Positions 51,297-60,912 of a stretch of DNA of 64,000 bases are shown here, piece by piece; position 1 is the stretch's first letter; each line of letters starts with the position of its first letter. The notes beneath the pieces were generated by a model. It made no database searches, was not told the DNA's origin, and saw nothing but the letters and a program-made list of their open reading frames with translations. Position numbers and translations under genes: made by a program. The stretch spans positions 1 through 64,000 of the forward strand of contig JASCOH010000009.1 of assembly GCA_029959295.1 (NCBI GenBank), read 5' to 3'. The stretch is from Flavobacteriaceae bacterium PS02334. GTDB lineage: Bacteria > Bacteroidota > Bacteroidia > Flavobacteriales > Flavobacteriaceae.

Positions 51297-53788
51297 GAAA
51301 CACAGCAAAAACCGCAACGCTGGAAAGTAAATTGCCGCTGCTGGCACTAGAGAACAACTGCATCCTGTCAAAAGATGCGGATATTACGGCCTGCTTTGCC
51401 GTGCGCTTGCCGGAACTCTTTACGGTAGCTTCTGCGGAATATGAAGCTATCCATGCCGCGTGGCACAAGGCTGTCAAGACCCTGCCTGATTTTACGGTTG
51501 TCCACAAACAAGATTGGTATATCAAGGAAAATTATGATCCTGATTTGGCAAAGGAAGACCAGAGCTTCTTGGCGAAATCCTACCAGCGTCATTTTAATGA
51601 GCGCCCCTTCCTGAACCACTACTGCTGCCTGTTCCTGACCAAGACGAGCAAAGAACGTATGCGCATGCAGAGCAATTTCTCTTCGCTATGCAAAGGTTCG
51701 CTCCTGCCAAAGGAAATCAGGGACAAGGAAGCGATCCGTCGTTTTATGGAAGCCGTCGCGCAGTTTGAGCGGATCATCAACGACAGCGGCCTGATCAGGC
51801 TGGACCGCCTGAGTGAAGAAGACATTGTTGGTACAGATGAAAAGCAGGGATTATTGGAGCAATACCTGACGCTTTCGAGAGAAGCCGCGACACCGATGCA
51901 GGATATTGTACTGGGCGCTGAAGAGGTCCGTATCGGAAACAAAAGGCTGTGCCTGCATACCCTGTCCGATACCGATGATCTGCCTGGAAGCGTTTCGGCA
52001 GCTGCCCGCTACGAAAAACTTTCTACAGACCGAAGCGACTGCCGGCTGTCATTTGCTGCACCGGTCGGACTCTTGCTGGGCTGCAATCACATTTACAACC
52101 AGTACCTTTTTTTGGATAACAGCGAAGAGAGCCTTCAGAAGTTTGAAAAATCAGCGAGAAATATGCACTCTCTGGCCCGATACAGCCGTGCCAACCAGAT
52201 CAACAAGGAGTGGATCGAAAAATATCTGAACGAAGCCCATTCTTTCGGCCTTTCTTCCATCAGGGCACACTTCAACATTATGGCGTGGTCGGACGATCCG
52301 GGGGAACTCAAACAGCTAAAAAACGACTGCGGCAGCGCATTGGCACTGATGGAATGCAAGCCGAGGCACAATACCACCGATGCGGCGACGCTGTACTGGG
52401 CTGGTATGCCCGGCAATGCAGCTGACTTCCCAAGCGAGGAAAGCTTCTACACCTTCATTGAACCGGCCCTGTGCTTCTTCACGGAAGAAACGAATTACCG
52501 CAATTCGCCTTCGCCGTTCGGCATCAAGATGGCAGACAGGCTGACGGGCAGGCCCATCCACCTGGATATTTCCGACCTGCCGATGAAGCGCGGGATCATT
52601 ACCAACCGGAACAAATTTATTTTGGGTCCCTCGGGCAGCGGCAAATCTTTTTTTACCAACCATATGGTAAGGCAGTATTACGAGCAGGGCGCACACGTGC
52701 TGCTGGTCGATACCGGCAATTCCTACCAGGGACTGTGCGAGCTGATAAAAGGCAAGACCAAAGGCGAAGACGGGGTATATTTCACCTATACCGAAGACAA
52801 TCCCATCGCCTTTAACCCTTTCTATACCGATGACGGCGTGTTCGACATTGAAAAAAGGGAAAGCGTCAAGACGCTCATCCTTACCCTTTGGAAACGGGAC
52901 GACGAGCCCCCGACCCGTTCGGAGGAAGTAGCCTTGTCCAATGCGGTAATGGGTTATATAGAACGCATTAGGAAAGATCACCTGCACCCTTCCTTCAATG
53001 GTTTTTACGAATATGTGCAGGGAGATTACCGCAGGGTACTGGAAGAAAAACAGGTAAGGGAAAAAGATTTTGACCTCGCCAATTTCCTCAACGTGCTGGA
53101 ACCCTATTACAAAGGCGGCGAGTACGATTACCTGCTCAATTCCGATAAGCAGCTGGACCTGCTTTCCAAGAGGTTCATCGTTTTTGAGATTGATGCCATC
53201 AAAGACCACAAAATCCTTTTTCCCATCGTGACCATCATCATCATGGAGGTGTTCATCAACAAGATGCGAAGGCTCAAGGGCATCCGCAAGCTGATCCTCA
53301 TCGAGGAAGCCTGGAAGGCTATTGCCAAGGAAGGTATGGCCGAATACATCAAGTATCTGTTTAAGACCGTCAGGAAGTTTTTTGGGGAAGCGATCGTCGT
53401 GACGCAGGAAGTGGACGACATCATCCAGTCGCCTATCGTCAAGGAAAGCATCATCAACAACTCCGACTGCAAGATCCTTTTGGACCAGCGCAAGTACATG
53501 AACAAGTTTGATGACATACAGGCCATGCTGGGACTGACCGACAAGGAAAAGGCACAGGTGCTTTCCATCAATATGAATAATGATGCCTCGCGCCTGTACA
53601 AGGAAGTATGGATCGGCCTGGGCGGTACGGAGTCGGCAGTATATGCGACTGAAGTGAGCCTGGAGGAATACCTCGCCTACACTACCGAAGAGTCCGAAAA
53701 AGTGGAAGTGATGCGGCTGGCATCCGAACTGGACGGCAATGTGGAACTCGCCATCAAGCACATCGCCCTGCAGCGGCGGGAAAAATAA
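51293..53788 (+). CDS. traG: TraG conjugation ATPase (VirB4 family)
   Basis: 831 aa from the ATG at 51293, which overlaps the traF stop (an earlier in-frame start at 51239 would lie within traF). Walker A LGPSGSGKSFFTNH lies in the second half; LILIEEAWKAIAKEGMAEYIKYLFKTVRKFFGEAIVVTQEVDDI holds the Walker B and following motifs. It powers the assembly of the mating channel. Length and order match TraG of CTnDOT-type elements, between the VirB3-like TraF and TraI. Confidence 0.95.
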   Translation: MRNTAKTATLESKLPLLALENNCILSKDADITACFAVRLPELFTVASAEYEAIHAAWHKAVKTLPDFTVVHKQDWYIKENYDPDLAKEDQSFLAKSYQRHFNERPFLNHYCCLFLTKTSKERMRMQSNFSSLCKGSLLPKEIRDKEAIRRFMEAVAQFERIINDSGLIRLDRLSEEDIVGTDEKQGLLEQYLTLSREAATPMQDIVLGAEEVRIGNKRLCLHTLSDTDDLPGSVSAAARYEKLSTDRSDCRLSFAAPVGLLLGCNHIYNQYLFLDNSEESLQKFEKSARNMHSLARYSRANQINKEWIEKYLNEAHSFGLSSIRAHFNIMAWSDDPGELKQLKNDCGSALALMECKPRHNTTDAATLYWAGMPGNAADFPSEESFYTFIEPALCFFTEETNYRNSPSPFGIKMADRLTGRPIHLDISDLPMKRGIITNRNKFILGPSGSGKSFFTNHMVRQYYEQGAHVLLVDTGNSYQGLCELIKGKTKGEDGVYFTYTEDNPIAFNPFYTDDGVFDIEKRESVKTLILTLWKRDDEPPTRSEEVALSNAVMGYIERIRKDHLHPSFNGFYEYVQGDYRRVLEEKQVREKDFDLANFLNVLEPYYKGGEYDYLLNSDKQLDLLSKRFIVFEIDAIKDHKILFPIVTIIIMEVFINKMRRLKGIRKLILIEEAWKAIAKEGMAEYIKYLFKTVRKFFGEAIVVTQEVDDIIQSPIVKESIINNSDCKILLDQRKYMNKFDDIQAMLGLTDKEKAQVLSINMNNDASRLYKEVWIGLGGTESAVYATEVSLEEYLAYTTEESEKVEVMRLASELDGNVELAIKHIALQRREK

Positions 53789-53826
53789 AGTAACCAATAA
53801 TCAGTAAAAATTTAAATCAAAAGAAA

Positions 53827-54459
53827 ATGAAAAAACTACTATTCCTGCTGCAGGCAGCATATATCCTTGCCGCAGCACCATCGGTAAAAGCCCAGCTGGT
53901 CGTCTCAGACCCTACGAATCTGGCTTCAGGCATCGTCAACAGCGCCAATGAGATCGTACAGACCTCCAACACGGTAAGCAACGTGGTCAAGAACTTCAAC
54001 GAAGTCAAGAAAGTCTACGAGCAGGGCAAGGAATACTATGACAGGCTCAAGGCCGTAAGCAGCCTTGTAAAAGACGCGCGCAAGGTGCACCAGGCCGTGC
54101 TTCTGGTCGGAGACGTATCGGAAATGTATGTCACCAATTTCGACAAGATGATGAACGATCCCAATTTCACCCCGCAGGAACTCGCTGCTATAGGAAACGG
54201 CTATGCGGCACTGCTCAACGAAAGCACAGAACTGCTTAAAGAATTAAAGCAGATTGTAACGGCTACCAACCTGTCTCTGAACGACAAGGAGCGCATGGAT
54301 GTCATCGACCGCGTCTGGAAAGAGGTCAAGCAGTACCACAGCCTTGTCAGGTATTATACCAGCAAGAATATTTCTGTCAGCTACCTCAGGGCCAAGAAGA
54401 AAAATGATGCCAAGAGAGTGCTGGAACTCTATGGGACTTCCAACCAAAAATACTGGTAA
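53827..54459 (+). CDS. traI: Conjugal transfer protein TraI (DUF4141)
   Basis: 210 aa. A signal peptide (KKLLFLLQAAYILAAAPSVKAQ) is followed by a helical, coiled-coil-like secreted part (IVNSANEIVQTSNTVSNVVKNFNEVKKVYEQGKEYYDRLKAVSSLV), which fits DUF4141, a VirB5-like periplasmic protein. traJ begins 2 bp after its stop. Confidence 0.88.
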   Translation: MKKLLFLLQAAYILAAAPSVKAQLVVSDPTNLASGIVNSANEIVQTSNTVSNVVKNFNEVKKVYEQGKEYYDRLKAVSSLVKDARKVHQAVLLVGDVSEMYVTNFDKMMNDPNFTPQELAAIGNGYAALLNESTELLKELKQIVTATNLSLNDKERMDVIDRVWKEVKQYHSLVRYYTSKNISVSYLRAKKKNDAKRVLELYGTSNQKYW

Positions 54460-54461
54460 AT

Positions 54462-55457
54462 ATGGAGTGGAATAATCTTCACGAAGTCCTGCGTTCGCTC
54501 TATGACGACATGATGCCGCTTGCCGGCGATATGGCTGCGGTGGCCAAGGGACTCGCAGGACTGGGCGCGATGTTCTATGTAGCATTAAAGGTCTGGCAGG
54601 CACTGAGCCGCGCCGAACCTATCGATATGTTCCCGCTCCTGCGGCCTTTTGCCCTTGGAATCTGCATTATGTTTTTCCCCACCATCGTGCTGGGAGGCGT
54701 AAATGCAATTCTCAGCCCCGTGGTTACAGGTACGCATGAAATTCTCGAAGACCAGGTGCTTGACCTCAACAGGCTGCAGCAGCAGAAAGACCAGCTCGAA
54801 TACGAGGCCATGGTACGAAATCCTGAAACTGCCTATATGGTTTCGGACGCGGAATTTGACAGGAAGCTGGACGAGCTCGGCTGGTCGCCCTCCGACATCG
54901 GGACCATGTCGGGCATGTACATGGACCGCCAGGCCTACAAGGTAGAGAAAGCAATCAAGGACTGGTTCCGCAACCTGCTGGAAGTCCTGTTCCAGGCGGC
55001 GGCATTGGTGGTCGATACCATCAGGACATTTTTTCTTATCGTCCTTTCGATACTCGGGCCCATCGCCTTTGCCCTATCCGTTTGGGACGGCTTCCAGTCT
55101 ACGCTGAACCAATGGCTTACGCGTTACATCAGCGTCTACCTCTGGCTTCCCGTGGCGGACCTCTTCAGCTCCATGCTCGCCAGGATACAGTCCCTGATAC
55201 TGGAACGCGACATCGAAATGCTTTCTGATCCTGCATTCATTCCCGATACTTCAAATACCGTGTATATCATTTTCATGATTATCGGAATCGTGGGCTACTT
55301 TACCATCCCTACCGTAACGGGCTGGATCATCCAGGCGGGCGGCGCAGGCAACTTTACCCGCAACGTCAACCAGACCGCTATGAAAGCAGGAAATGTTACC
55401 GGAGCTGGAGCCGGTTCGGCAGCTGGAAATATCGGCGGCAGGCTGCTAAACAAATAA
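54462..55457 (+). CDS. traJ: Conjugal transfer protein TraJ
   Basis: 331 aa, a polytopic inner-membrane protein (VirB6-like). Hydrophobic segments occur near 20-45 (MAAVAKGLAGLGAMFYVALKV), 55-85, 175-215 (TIRTFFLIVLSILGPIAFALSV), and 260-295 (TVYIIFMIIGIVGYFTIPTVTGWII). The C-terminus is glycine-rich. It is a core part of the mating channel. The gene starts 2 bp after traI, with traK 21 bp downstream. Confidence 0.9.
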   Translation: MEWNNLHEVLRSLYDDMMPLAGDMAAVAKGLAGLGAMFYVALKVWQALSRAEPIDMFPLLRPFALGICIMFFPTIVLGGVNAILSPVVTGTHEILEDQVLDLNRLQQQKDQLEYEAMVRNPETAYMVSDAEFDRKLDELGWSPSDIGTMSGMYMDRQAYKVEKAIKDWFRNLLEVLFQAAALVVDTIRTFFLIVLSILGPIAFALSVWDGFQSTLNQWLTRYISVYLWLPVADLFSSMLARIQSLILERDIEMLSDPAFIPDTSNTVYIIFMIIGIVGYFTIPTVTGWIIQAGGAGNFTRNVNQTAMKAGNVTGAGAGSAAGNIGGRLLNK

Positions 55458-55478
55458 AACAACCAAACATTCAATAAA

Positions 55479-56102
55479 ATGGAATTTAAGACACTGAGAA
55501 ATATCGAAAACAGTTTCAGGCAGATACGATTGTATGCCATTGTGTTTGCAGTGCTCTGCACAGGGATTGCAGGCTATGCCGTATGGCGGTCCTACAGTTT
55601 TGCAGAGCAGCAGCGGGACAAGATCTATGTTCTGGACAATGGCAAATCGCTCATGCTGGCGCTCGCGCAGGATGCGTCCATCAACCGTCCTGTAGAAGCT
55701 AGGGAACACGTAAGGCGGTTCCATGAACTCTTCTTTACGCTCGCTCCTGATAAAAACGCCATTGAGAGCAACATGAAAAGGGCATTCAACCTGGCCGATA
55801 AAAGTGCCTTTGACTATTACAAAGACCTGGCGGAAAAAGGATATTACAACCGTATCATAAGCGGCAATGTGCAGCAGCGCATCGAGATAGACAGCGTAGC
55901 CTGCAATTTCGACAAGTACCCGTATGCCGTGCGCACCTATGCCAAGCAGTTTATCATCCGTTCGAGCAATGTGACCAAACGCAACCTTATTACGTCCTGT
56001 TTCCTTGTCAATTCCGTCCGTTCGGACAACAACCCGCAGGGTTTCAATATCGAAAAGTTCTCGGTGGTGGAAAACAAGGACATAGAAGTGATCGAACGCT
56101 AA
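55479..56102 (+). CDS. traK: Conjugal transfer protein TraK
   Basis: 207 aa. Single N-terminal transmembrane helix (IRLYAIVFAVLCTGIAGYAVW, about 17-37) followed by a periplasmic domain. The pattern IENSFRQIRLYAI...YSFAEQQRDKIYVLDNGKSLMLALAQDASINRPVEAREHVRRFHELFF is typical of TraK (VirB8-like) in Bacteroidota ICEs. It should bridge the inner-membrane channel and the outer complex. Confidence 0.92.
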   Translation: MEFKTLRNIENSFRQIRLYAIVFAVLCTGIAGYAVWRSYSFAEQQRDKIYVLDNGKSLMLALAQDASINRPVEAREHVRRFHELFFTLAPDKNAIESNMKRAFNLADKSAFDYYKDLAEKGYYNRIISGNVQQRIEIDSVACNFDKYPYAVRTYAKQFIIRSSNVTKRNLITSCFLVNSVRSDNNPQGFNIEKFSVVENKDIEVIER

Positions 56103-56112
56103 ACCGCCCGCT

Positions 56113-56397
56113 ATGAAAACAATAAGAACTACTATAGGCAGGTGGCTTGACAAGCAGGATAAAAGCTGGCGGGACTTGCCCTTAGACACACAGCGCGGCT
56201 GTACCCTCTGCCTTTTTTCAGCGTACCTGCTGCTTACCGCCGCGGTTGTATTGAAAGTTTGCTACGACATGGCAGAACCGGAAAACAGGATGGTCATCGA
56301 CCCTATTGACAGCCCTATGCGCAAAAAAGAAAGTCCTGATTCAAAATTGGACACATTATCAACAATAGTAAAAGAAACCATTTATGAAAGAAAATAA
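56113..56397 (+). CDS. traL: Conjugal transfer protein TraL (DUF3989)
   Basis: 94 aa with one transmembrane helix (CLFSAYLLLTAAVVLKVCYDM, about 32-52) and short soluble ends. Order and size match TraL/DUF3989 between TraK and TraM. It overlaps traM by 14 bp. Confidence 0.85.
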   Translation: MKTIRTTIGRWLDKQDKSWRDLPLDTQRGCTLCLFSAYLLLTAAVVLKVCYDMAEPENRMVIDPIDSPMRKKESPDSKLDTLSTIVKETIYERK

Positions 56398-57724
56398 AAA
56401 AAAGGGCAGCGTTCTGGTTGGGGAAGCTGGCCAATCGAGAGCATCCAGTCTGCCTGATGATAAAAAGAGCAGCAGAGAACGGCTTAAAAAACCGGTACTG
56501 TTCCTTCTTATGGGAATCGTTTTTCTCGGATCCCTGCACCTGATATTCAAACCGTCTCCAGACAAGGCGGCAATCGAAAATATCGGGCTGAACGATGCCG
56601 TCCCGCAGGCCAGCGAAGCCGCGATGCAGGCCGACAAGCAGAAAGCTTATGAACAGGAAATGCTGGAACAGAGAGAGCAGGAAAAACGCAATGCCCTCGC
56701 CGCGCTGTCCGATTACTGGAATGAGGACAGTTCATCTAGAGACAATCAGCATACAGTCGCTGGCCAGGAAGATCATGGTACGGATTACGGCAATAATCCC
56801 GGTAGATCAGGCAATCCGGCACTAAACAGCTACCGCAATTCGCAAAGCGCGCTTGGCTCCTTTTATAGGGATGACAATAATGAAACCCGCGAACTCCGCA
56901 GGCAGCTGGACGAGCTGAAAGAAAAGCTGGCTGACAAAGACATTCCCAAAAGTGTGACAGTTGATGACCAGCTGGCACTTATGGAAAAGTCCTATCAGAT
57001 GGCGGCAAAATATCTTCCTACAACTACAGGTACAACTACAGGTACAAGTACAGCTGAGGTTTCCCCGAATAAAGCCAGTACAGCTTCTGCCAGTACACAG
57101 GCAGCATATTTTGTGGCATTCGCTCCTGCAGTAGAGCGCGCGGTTTCGGCTTTGTACAGAGAGCCTTCAGACAGTGCTTTTTTAGCAGACTGGAGCGCAA
57201 ATAAAAACAGGAACTTTTATACTCCGGGATCTGCAGGGCAGATTGCGCACCCCAAAAACAGTGTGAAAGCCTGCATACAGGAAACGCAGACCGTAATTGG
57301 TGAAAGCGGCGTGCGCCTTCGTTTATTGGAACCTGCCCAAACCCCTAACCGCACCATCCCGAAGGGAACGCTCTTAACGGCAATCGCTAAATTTCAGGGT
57401 GGCCGCCTGCAGCTGAAAATTACTTCCATAGAACTCGATGGTACTATTATCCCGGTAGACATAACCATTTATGACCTTGACGGCCAGCAGGGCTTGCACG
57501 TCCCGTATTCTCCTGAAATGAATGCCCTTACTGAGATGGCAGGCAACATGAGCCAGACTTCAGGAACGAGCCTGATGCTGACCCAATCGGCAGGACAGCA
57601 GGCAGTGGCAGATTTGAGCCGAGGCGTCGTGCAGGGCATTTCAGACTATTTCTCCAAAAAAGTAAAAACCCCAAAAGTGACCCTGAAAGCGGGCTATCAG
57701 GTATTTCTTGTCTCTAAAAAATAA
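56384..57724 (+). CDS. traM: Conjugal transfer protein TraM (VirB10-like)
   Basis: 446 aa. Short basic cytoplasmic part, one transmembrane helix (PVLFLLMGIVFLGSLHLIF, about 36-54), a long glutamine-rich coiled-coil stretch with DELKEKLADKDIPKSV, a low-complexity linker TTTGTTTGTSTAE, and the C-terminal beta-rich VirB10-like domain (QTVIGESGVRLRLLEPAQTPNRTIPKGTLLTAIAKFQGGRLQLKITSIELDGTIIPVDITIYDLDGQQGLHV). It spans the envelope as a channel scaffold. Overlaps traL by 14 bp; traN follows after 23 bp. Confidence 0.93.
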   Translation: MKENKKKGSVLVGEAGQSRASSLPDDKKSSRERLKKPVLFLLMGIVFLGSLHLIFKPSPDKAAIENIGLNDAVPQASEAAMQADKQKAYEQEMLEQREQEKRNALAALSDYWNEDSSSRDNQHTVAGQEDHGTDYGNNPGRSGNPALNSYRNSQSALGSFYRDDNNETRELRRQLDELKEKLADKDIPKSVTVDDQLALMEKSYQMAAKYLPTTTGTTTGTSTAEVSPNKASTASASTQAAYFVAFAPAVERAVSALYREPSDSAFLADWSANKNRNFYTPGSAGQIAHPKNSVKACIQETQTVIGESGVRLRLLEPAQTPNRTIPKGTLLTAIAKFQGGRLQLKITSIELDGTIIPVDITIYDLDGQQGLHVPYSPEMNALTEMAGNMSQTSGTSLMLTQSAGQQAVADLSRGVVQGISDYFSKKVKTPKVTLKAGYQVFLVSKK

Positions 57725-57747
57725 CAGCAACCTAAAATAAGGCAACA

Positions 57748-58641
57748 ATGAAAAATTATTTAAAAACCCTCTGGGCAGCTGCCCTTATGATCGGCGCTGC
57801 GGGCGCCACCTTTGCGCAGGAAACTGCAAAAAATACGCTTGCCCTGGGCAGGATAGCATCGCACGAAATTCAGGTTACCTACGATAAGACTTCCCACCTG
57901 ATTTTCCCCAGCGCAATACGCTATGTGGATCTTGGGAGCGAGTACCTGGTTGCTGGAAAAGCAGAAGATGCCCAAAATGTGCTTCGTGTCAAAGCTTCTG
58001 TAAAGGACTTCGAGCCTGAAACCAATTTTTCGGTGATTACAGACGACGGCCGTTTTTACAGCTTCGACGCGTATTATAGTGCCTGCCCGTCTGCATTGAA
58101 TTACAACCTTCTTCAAATGCAGAAGGCGGTGGACAGATCCGCCGGACAGGACGTACTGTTTGAAGAGCTGGGAAACAACCCGCCGTCTCTGGCAGGCCTT
58201 ATACTGGAAACAATCTATAAAAAGGACAAACGTATTGTAAAACATATCGGGGCGAAAAGTTTCGGCATTCAGTTTATCCTAAAAGGCATATACATCCACA
58301 ACGGCAAATACTATTTCCAAACGGAATTGAGGAACCATACTAATGTGCCCTTTCAAATTGATCTTATCAATTTCAAGGTAGTGGATAAAAAAACAGCCAA
58401 ACGTACAGTCATACAGGAACGCCCGATGGTACCGCTGCGCACTTACAAGCCATTGGACGAGATTGGAGGTAAATCGGCCGAACAAAACGTGTTTCTGTTA
58501 GACCAGTTTAGCGTTGCCGACGACAAGGTACTGCTAATTGAAATTTTCGAGAAAAACGGCGGCAGGCACCAGACGCTCCAAGTCGAAAATTCAGATCTGA
58601 TTAGAGCCCGACTGATTAACGATATGCACCTGAAATTTTAA
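57748..58641 (+). CDS. traN: Conjugal transfer protein TraN (VirB9-like)
   Basis: 297 aa. Signal peptide (YLKTLWAAALMIGAAGATFAQ), then a periplasmic beta-rich domain: LALGRIASHEIQVTYDKTSHLIFPSAIRYVDLGSEYLVAGKAEDAQNVLRVKAS, the usual start of TraN, where strand pairing with the VirB10-like TraM is expected. It is part of the outer-membrane core of the transfer system. traO follows after 21 bp. Confidence 0.93.
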   Translation: MKNYLKTLWAAALMIGAAGATFAQETAKNTLALGRIASHEIQVTYDKTSHLIFPSAIRYVDLGSEYLVAGKAEDAQNVLRVKASVKDFEPETNFSVITDDGRFYSFDAYYSACPSALNYNLLQMQKAVDRSAGQDVLFEELGNNPPSLAGLILETIYKKDKRIVKHIGAKSFGIQFILKGIYIHNGKYYFQTELRNHTNVPFQIDLINFKVVDKKTAKRTVIQERPMVPLRTYKPLDEIGGKSAEQNVFLLDQFSVADDKVLLIEIFEKNGGRHQTLQVENSDLIRARLINDMHLKF

Positions 58642-58662
58642 TAAACCTTTTAAAGCAATACT

Positions 58663-59223
58663 ATGAAAAAGCATATCTATACCGCAATGCTCGTCTTGAT
58701 GTCCCTTACGGTTACACAGGGACAAAGAATGCTTCCAAAACAGAAAGGATTGGAAGTAAGTGCAGGCATATTGTCCGATAGCAAGATCGGTAACGATTAT
58801 TACATCGGTGTGGCAATGACCGTAAACAGCAAAAACGGAAACTACCAGCTTTGGGCGTTGGAATACACGCACCAATATCACGACTACAAAGATCTCCGCA
58901 TACCGCAGGAAACCTTTGCGGCAGAAGGCGGTTACAGCTTCGTCCTGATGGGCGATGCCGGAAAAAATATTTCGCTGAACTTTGGAATAACAGGAGTTGT
59001 CGGTTACGAAAGCATCAACCGTGGCGGGGCAATGCTGTATGACGGAGCGAAGATAGTTAGCGGCAATAATTTCATCTATGGAGCTGGGGGACGGCTCACA
59101 TTCGAAACGTACCTGTCCGACCGGTTTATGTTGCTGCTGCAAGGACGTACAAAAGTCTTTTGGGGTACAGATTTGGAACAGTTCCGCCACTCGGCTGGTG
59201 CAGGATTAAGGTTTAATTTTTAA
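58663..59223 (+). CDS. traO: Conjugal transfer protein TraO
   Basis: 186 aa with a signal peptide (HIYTAMLVLMSLTVTQGQ) and a predicted beta-barrel body of alternating strands (YYIGVAMTVNSKNGNYQLWALEYTHQYHDY...FRHSAGAGLRFNF) that ends in phenylalanine, like an outer membrane protein. It matches the TraO family. In canonical elements a traP primase gene often comes next; here traQ follows directly after 10 bp. Confidence 0.88.
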   Translation: MKKHIYTAMLVLMSLTVTQGQRMLPKQKGLEVSAGILSDSKIGNDYYIGVAMTVNSKNGNYQLWALEYTHQYHDYKDLRIPQETFAAEGGYSFVLMGDAGKNISLNFGITGVVGYESINRGGAMLYDGAKIVSGNNFIYGAGGRLTFETYLSDRFMLLLQGRTKVFWGTDLEQFRHSAGAGLRFNF

Positions 59224-59233
59224 AACAGAAATA

Positions 59234-59683
59234 ATGACAGCAAAATTCAGTAAATTCAGATCAGGATTAGGCCCAGTATATATAATGTTGGCAACCCTTA
59301 TAGCTTGGGTTTCTTTGGTATCCTGCAATACAGAGGATGGCATTGAGGTACAGAACAATTTTCCTTTCGAGGTAAACGTGATGCCTGTTCCCAAAGATGT
59401 AGCTAATGGGCAGCTGGTAGAAATACGAATTGGCATACAGCGAACAGGCAATTACAGCAATACGCAATACTATCTCCGCTATTTCCAATTTGACGGACAA
59501 GGCACATTGCAGTATTACGATGAGCAACCGTATTTGCCGAACGACTTGTATCCATTGCCAACAGAACAATTTCGCTTGTATTACAAATCCGAATCTGCCG
59601 TGTCACAATCTTTTGACGTATGGATTTCGGACAGCTTCGGAAATGAGAAGCAATTGAGCTTCCAATTTAGCAGCAGTAACTAG
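59234..59683 (+). CDS. traQ: Conjugal transfer protein TraQ (DUF3872 lipoprotein)
   Basis: 149 aa. Lipoprotein signal (IMLATLIAWVSLVSC; Cys about residue 32), then a beta-sandwich domain: FPFEVNVMPVPKDVANGQLVEIRIGIQRTGNYSNTQYYLRYFQFDGQG, which fits DUF3872/TraQ. It is the last gene of the transfer operon here and ends at a strong palindromic terminator; no lysozyme-like gene follows. Confidence 0.88.
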   Translation: MTAKFSKFRSGLGPVYIMLATLIAWVSLVSCNTEDGIEVQNNFPFEVNVMPVPKDVANGQLVEIRIGIQRTGNYSNTQYYLRYFQFDGQGTLQYYDEQPYLPNDLYPLPTEQFRLYYKSESAVSQSFDVWISDSFGNEKQLSFQFSSSN

Positions 59684-59701
59684 AGCGCTGCCTTTATAAA
59701 A

Positions 59702-59725
59702 AAACCGACCTGTACAGGTCGGTTT
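59702..59725 (+). terminator. Terminator of the tra operon
   Basis: A 24-bp perfect palindrome starting AAACCGACCTG, centred on TA, preceded by A-runs and followed by TTTCTGC, 18 bp after the traQ stop. Confidence 0.85.
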
Positions 59726-59862
59726 CTGCTTCTGATATTGGTATAAAATGGTAAAAGCCTTCGGAATTTATTGATTCATTAATGAAGGTACGTCTTCTGA
59801 GAATATCACTAAATGCTTCTTTTAATCTAGTAAGAAAGGGTGAAAAATCTTAAATCACAACG

Positions 59863-60546
59863 CTATTCCTTTTTTATAAAATTCCAGAAACTAATTTTCC
59901 TTCTCGTCACGAAACCCAGCTTTTCATAAAGCTTTACTGCCCCTATATTTTCTTCTGCTACATGCAGGTACGGTATTTTATTTTCCAAGAGGATGCTATT
60001 CGATGTATGTGCCACTAACTTTTTAGCAAGCCCACGGCCCGTATGATCAGGGTGCGTCACAACGGCGCTCACTTCCGTATAACTGTTCATTTTCATTCGT
60101 TCGCCGGCAACTGCGAGAAGTTGGTTTCCTCCGTATATTCCATAATAGTTTCCTAACTCTGGAGTCTTGTTTTTAAAATACCCTGGCTGCACAAGATTTA
60201 CCAAGTCAAGCAGGTCACTTTTATGTTCCGCATTTAGCTCAACAATTTCCCCATCGTCATCGGTTTCTATAATGCTGTCAAGCACCATTTGGTTGCAAAC
60301 CAATTCTTTGTTCAGTATCAGCGGATTGCTGAATTTTGGCTGCTGCCCCACTACAAAAAAATTAGAAGCCTGATCGGAGTAGCGTCTTAAAGCATGTACT
60401 GTTTCTTCAATATTGATGGAGCCGCCAAAAGGACAGTATGCAGGATCATAGAACTTAGCACCATCAAATTCGATTGCCAATTCTTTGTGGGTTTCAGTCA
60501 AGGAGTGCCACACTGGATTATCCAGTTTGCTGTTTTCAATTATCAT
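59863..60546 (-). CDS. GNAT-family N-acetyltransferase
   Basis: 227 aa. The C-terminal half is a GNAT acetyl-CoA-binding fold: VSAVVTHPDHTGRGLAKKLVAHTSNSILLENKIPYLHVAEENIGAVKLYEKLGFVTRRKISFW, with the pyrophosphate loop in the HTGRGLA segment. The N-terminal part, IEFDGAKFYDPAYCPFGG, is less conserved. The substrate is unknown (amino group of a small molecule or peptide). It is convergent to the tra operon across the terminator at 59702, so it is probably outside the conjugation core. Confidence 0.85.
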   Translation of the reverse strand: MIIENSKLDNPVWHSLTETHKELAIEFDGAKFYDPAYCPFGGSINIEETVHALRRYSDQASNFFVVGQQPKFSNPLILNKELVCNQMVLDSIIETDDDGEIVELNAEHKSDLLDLVNLVQPGYFKNKTPELGNYYGIYGGNQLLAVAGERMKMNSYTEVSAVVTHPDHTGRGLAKKLVAHTSNSILLENKIPYLHVAEENIGAVKLYEKLGFVTRRKISFWNFIKKE

Positions 60547-60912
60547 GCTGAATGGTTATGGGGTTTATAATTACCTCAGGGTCTCAAATTGCCGTAATCT
60601 GCATTTCTGTATAAAAAGAAACAGCTTTTGAGAGAATCCAAATTTATCAAATTGTAAAGCAAGCTCCAATAAAAGCGGCATTCTTTTGCTTCCTTTCTTT
60701 GGCCGCAACTTTGGAAAGAAAAGAATTCCTCTAAAAATAACAAAAGGGATACCCTATATCCCCTATTAAAATTTTCGCAGCCTGTTTGGGAAAATGTGAA
60801 GAATGGAACTGTGTAGCGGTGCATTTTGGCAAACTGGCAGCACCTTATTTTATGTAAAAATGCGTTTCCGACCGCAGGAAGGAGTTGCATTTTTGCCCGA
60901 CGATTTCGACGT
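60547..60912. other. Intergenic region with hairpin, no gene seen
   Basis: 365 bp between the acetyltransferase and the PRTRC fragment. A hairpin GGGATA (60746-60751)/TATCCC (60757-60762) is visible. The short open frames do not look like proteins. Confidence 0.4.
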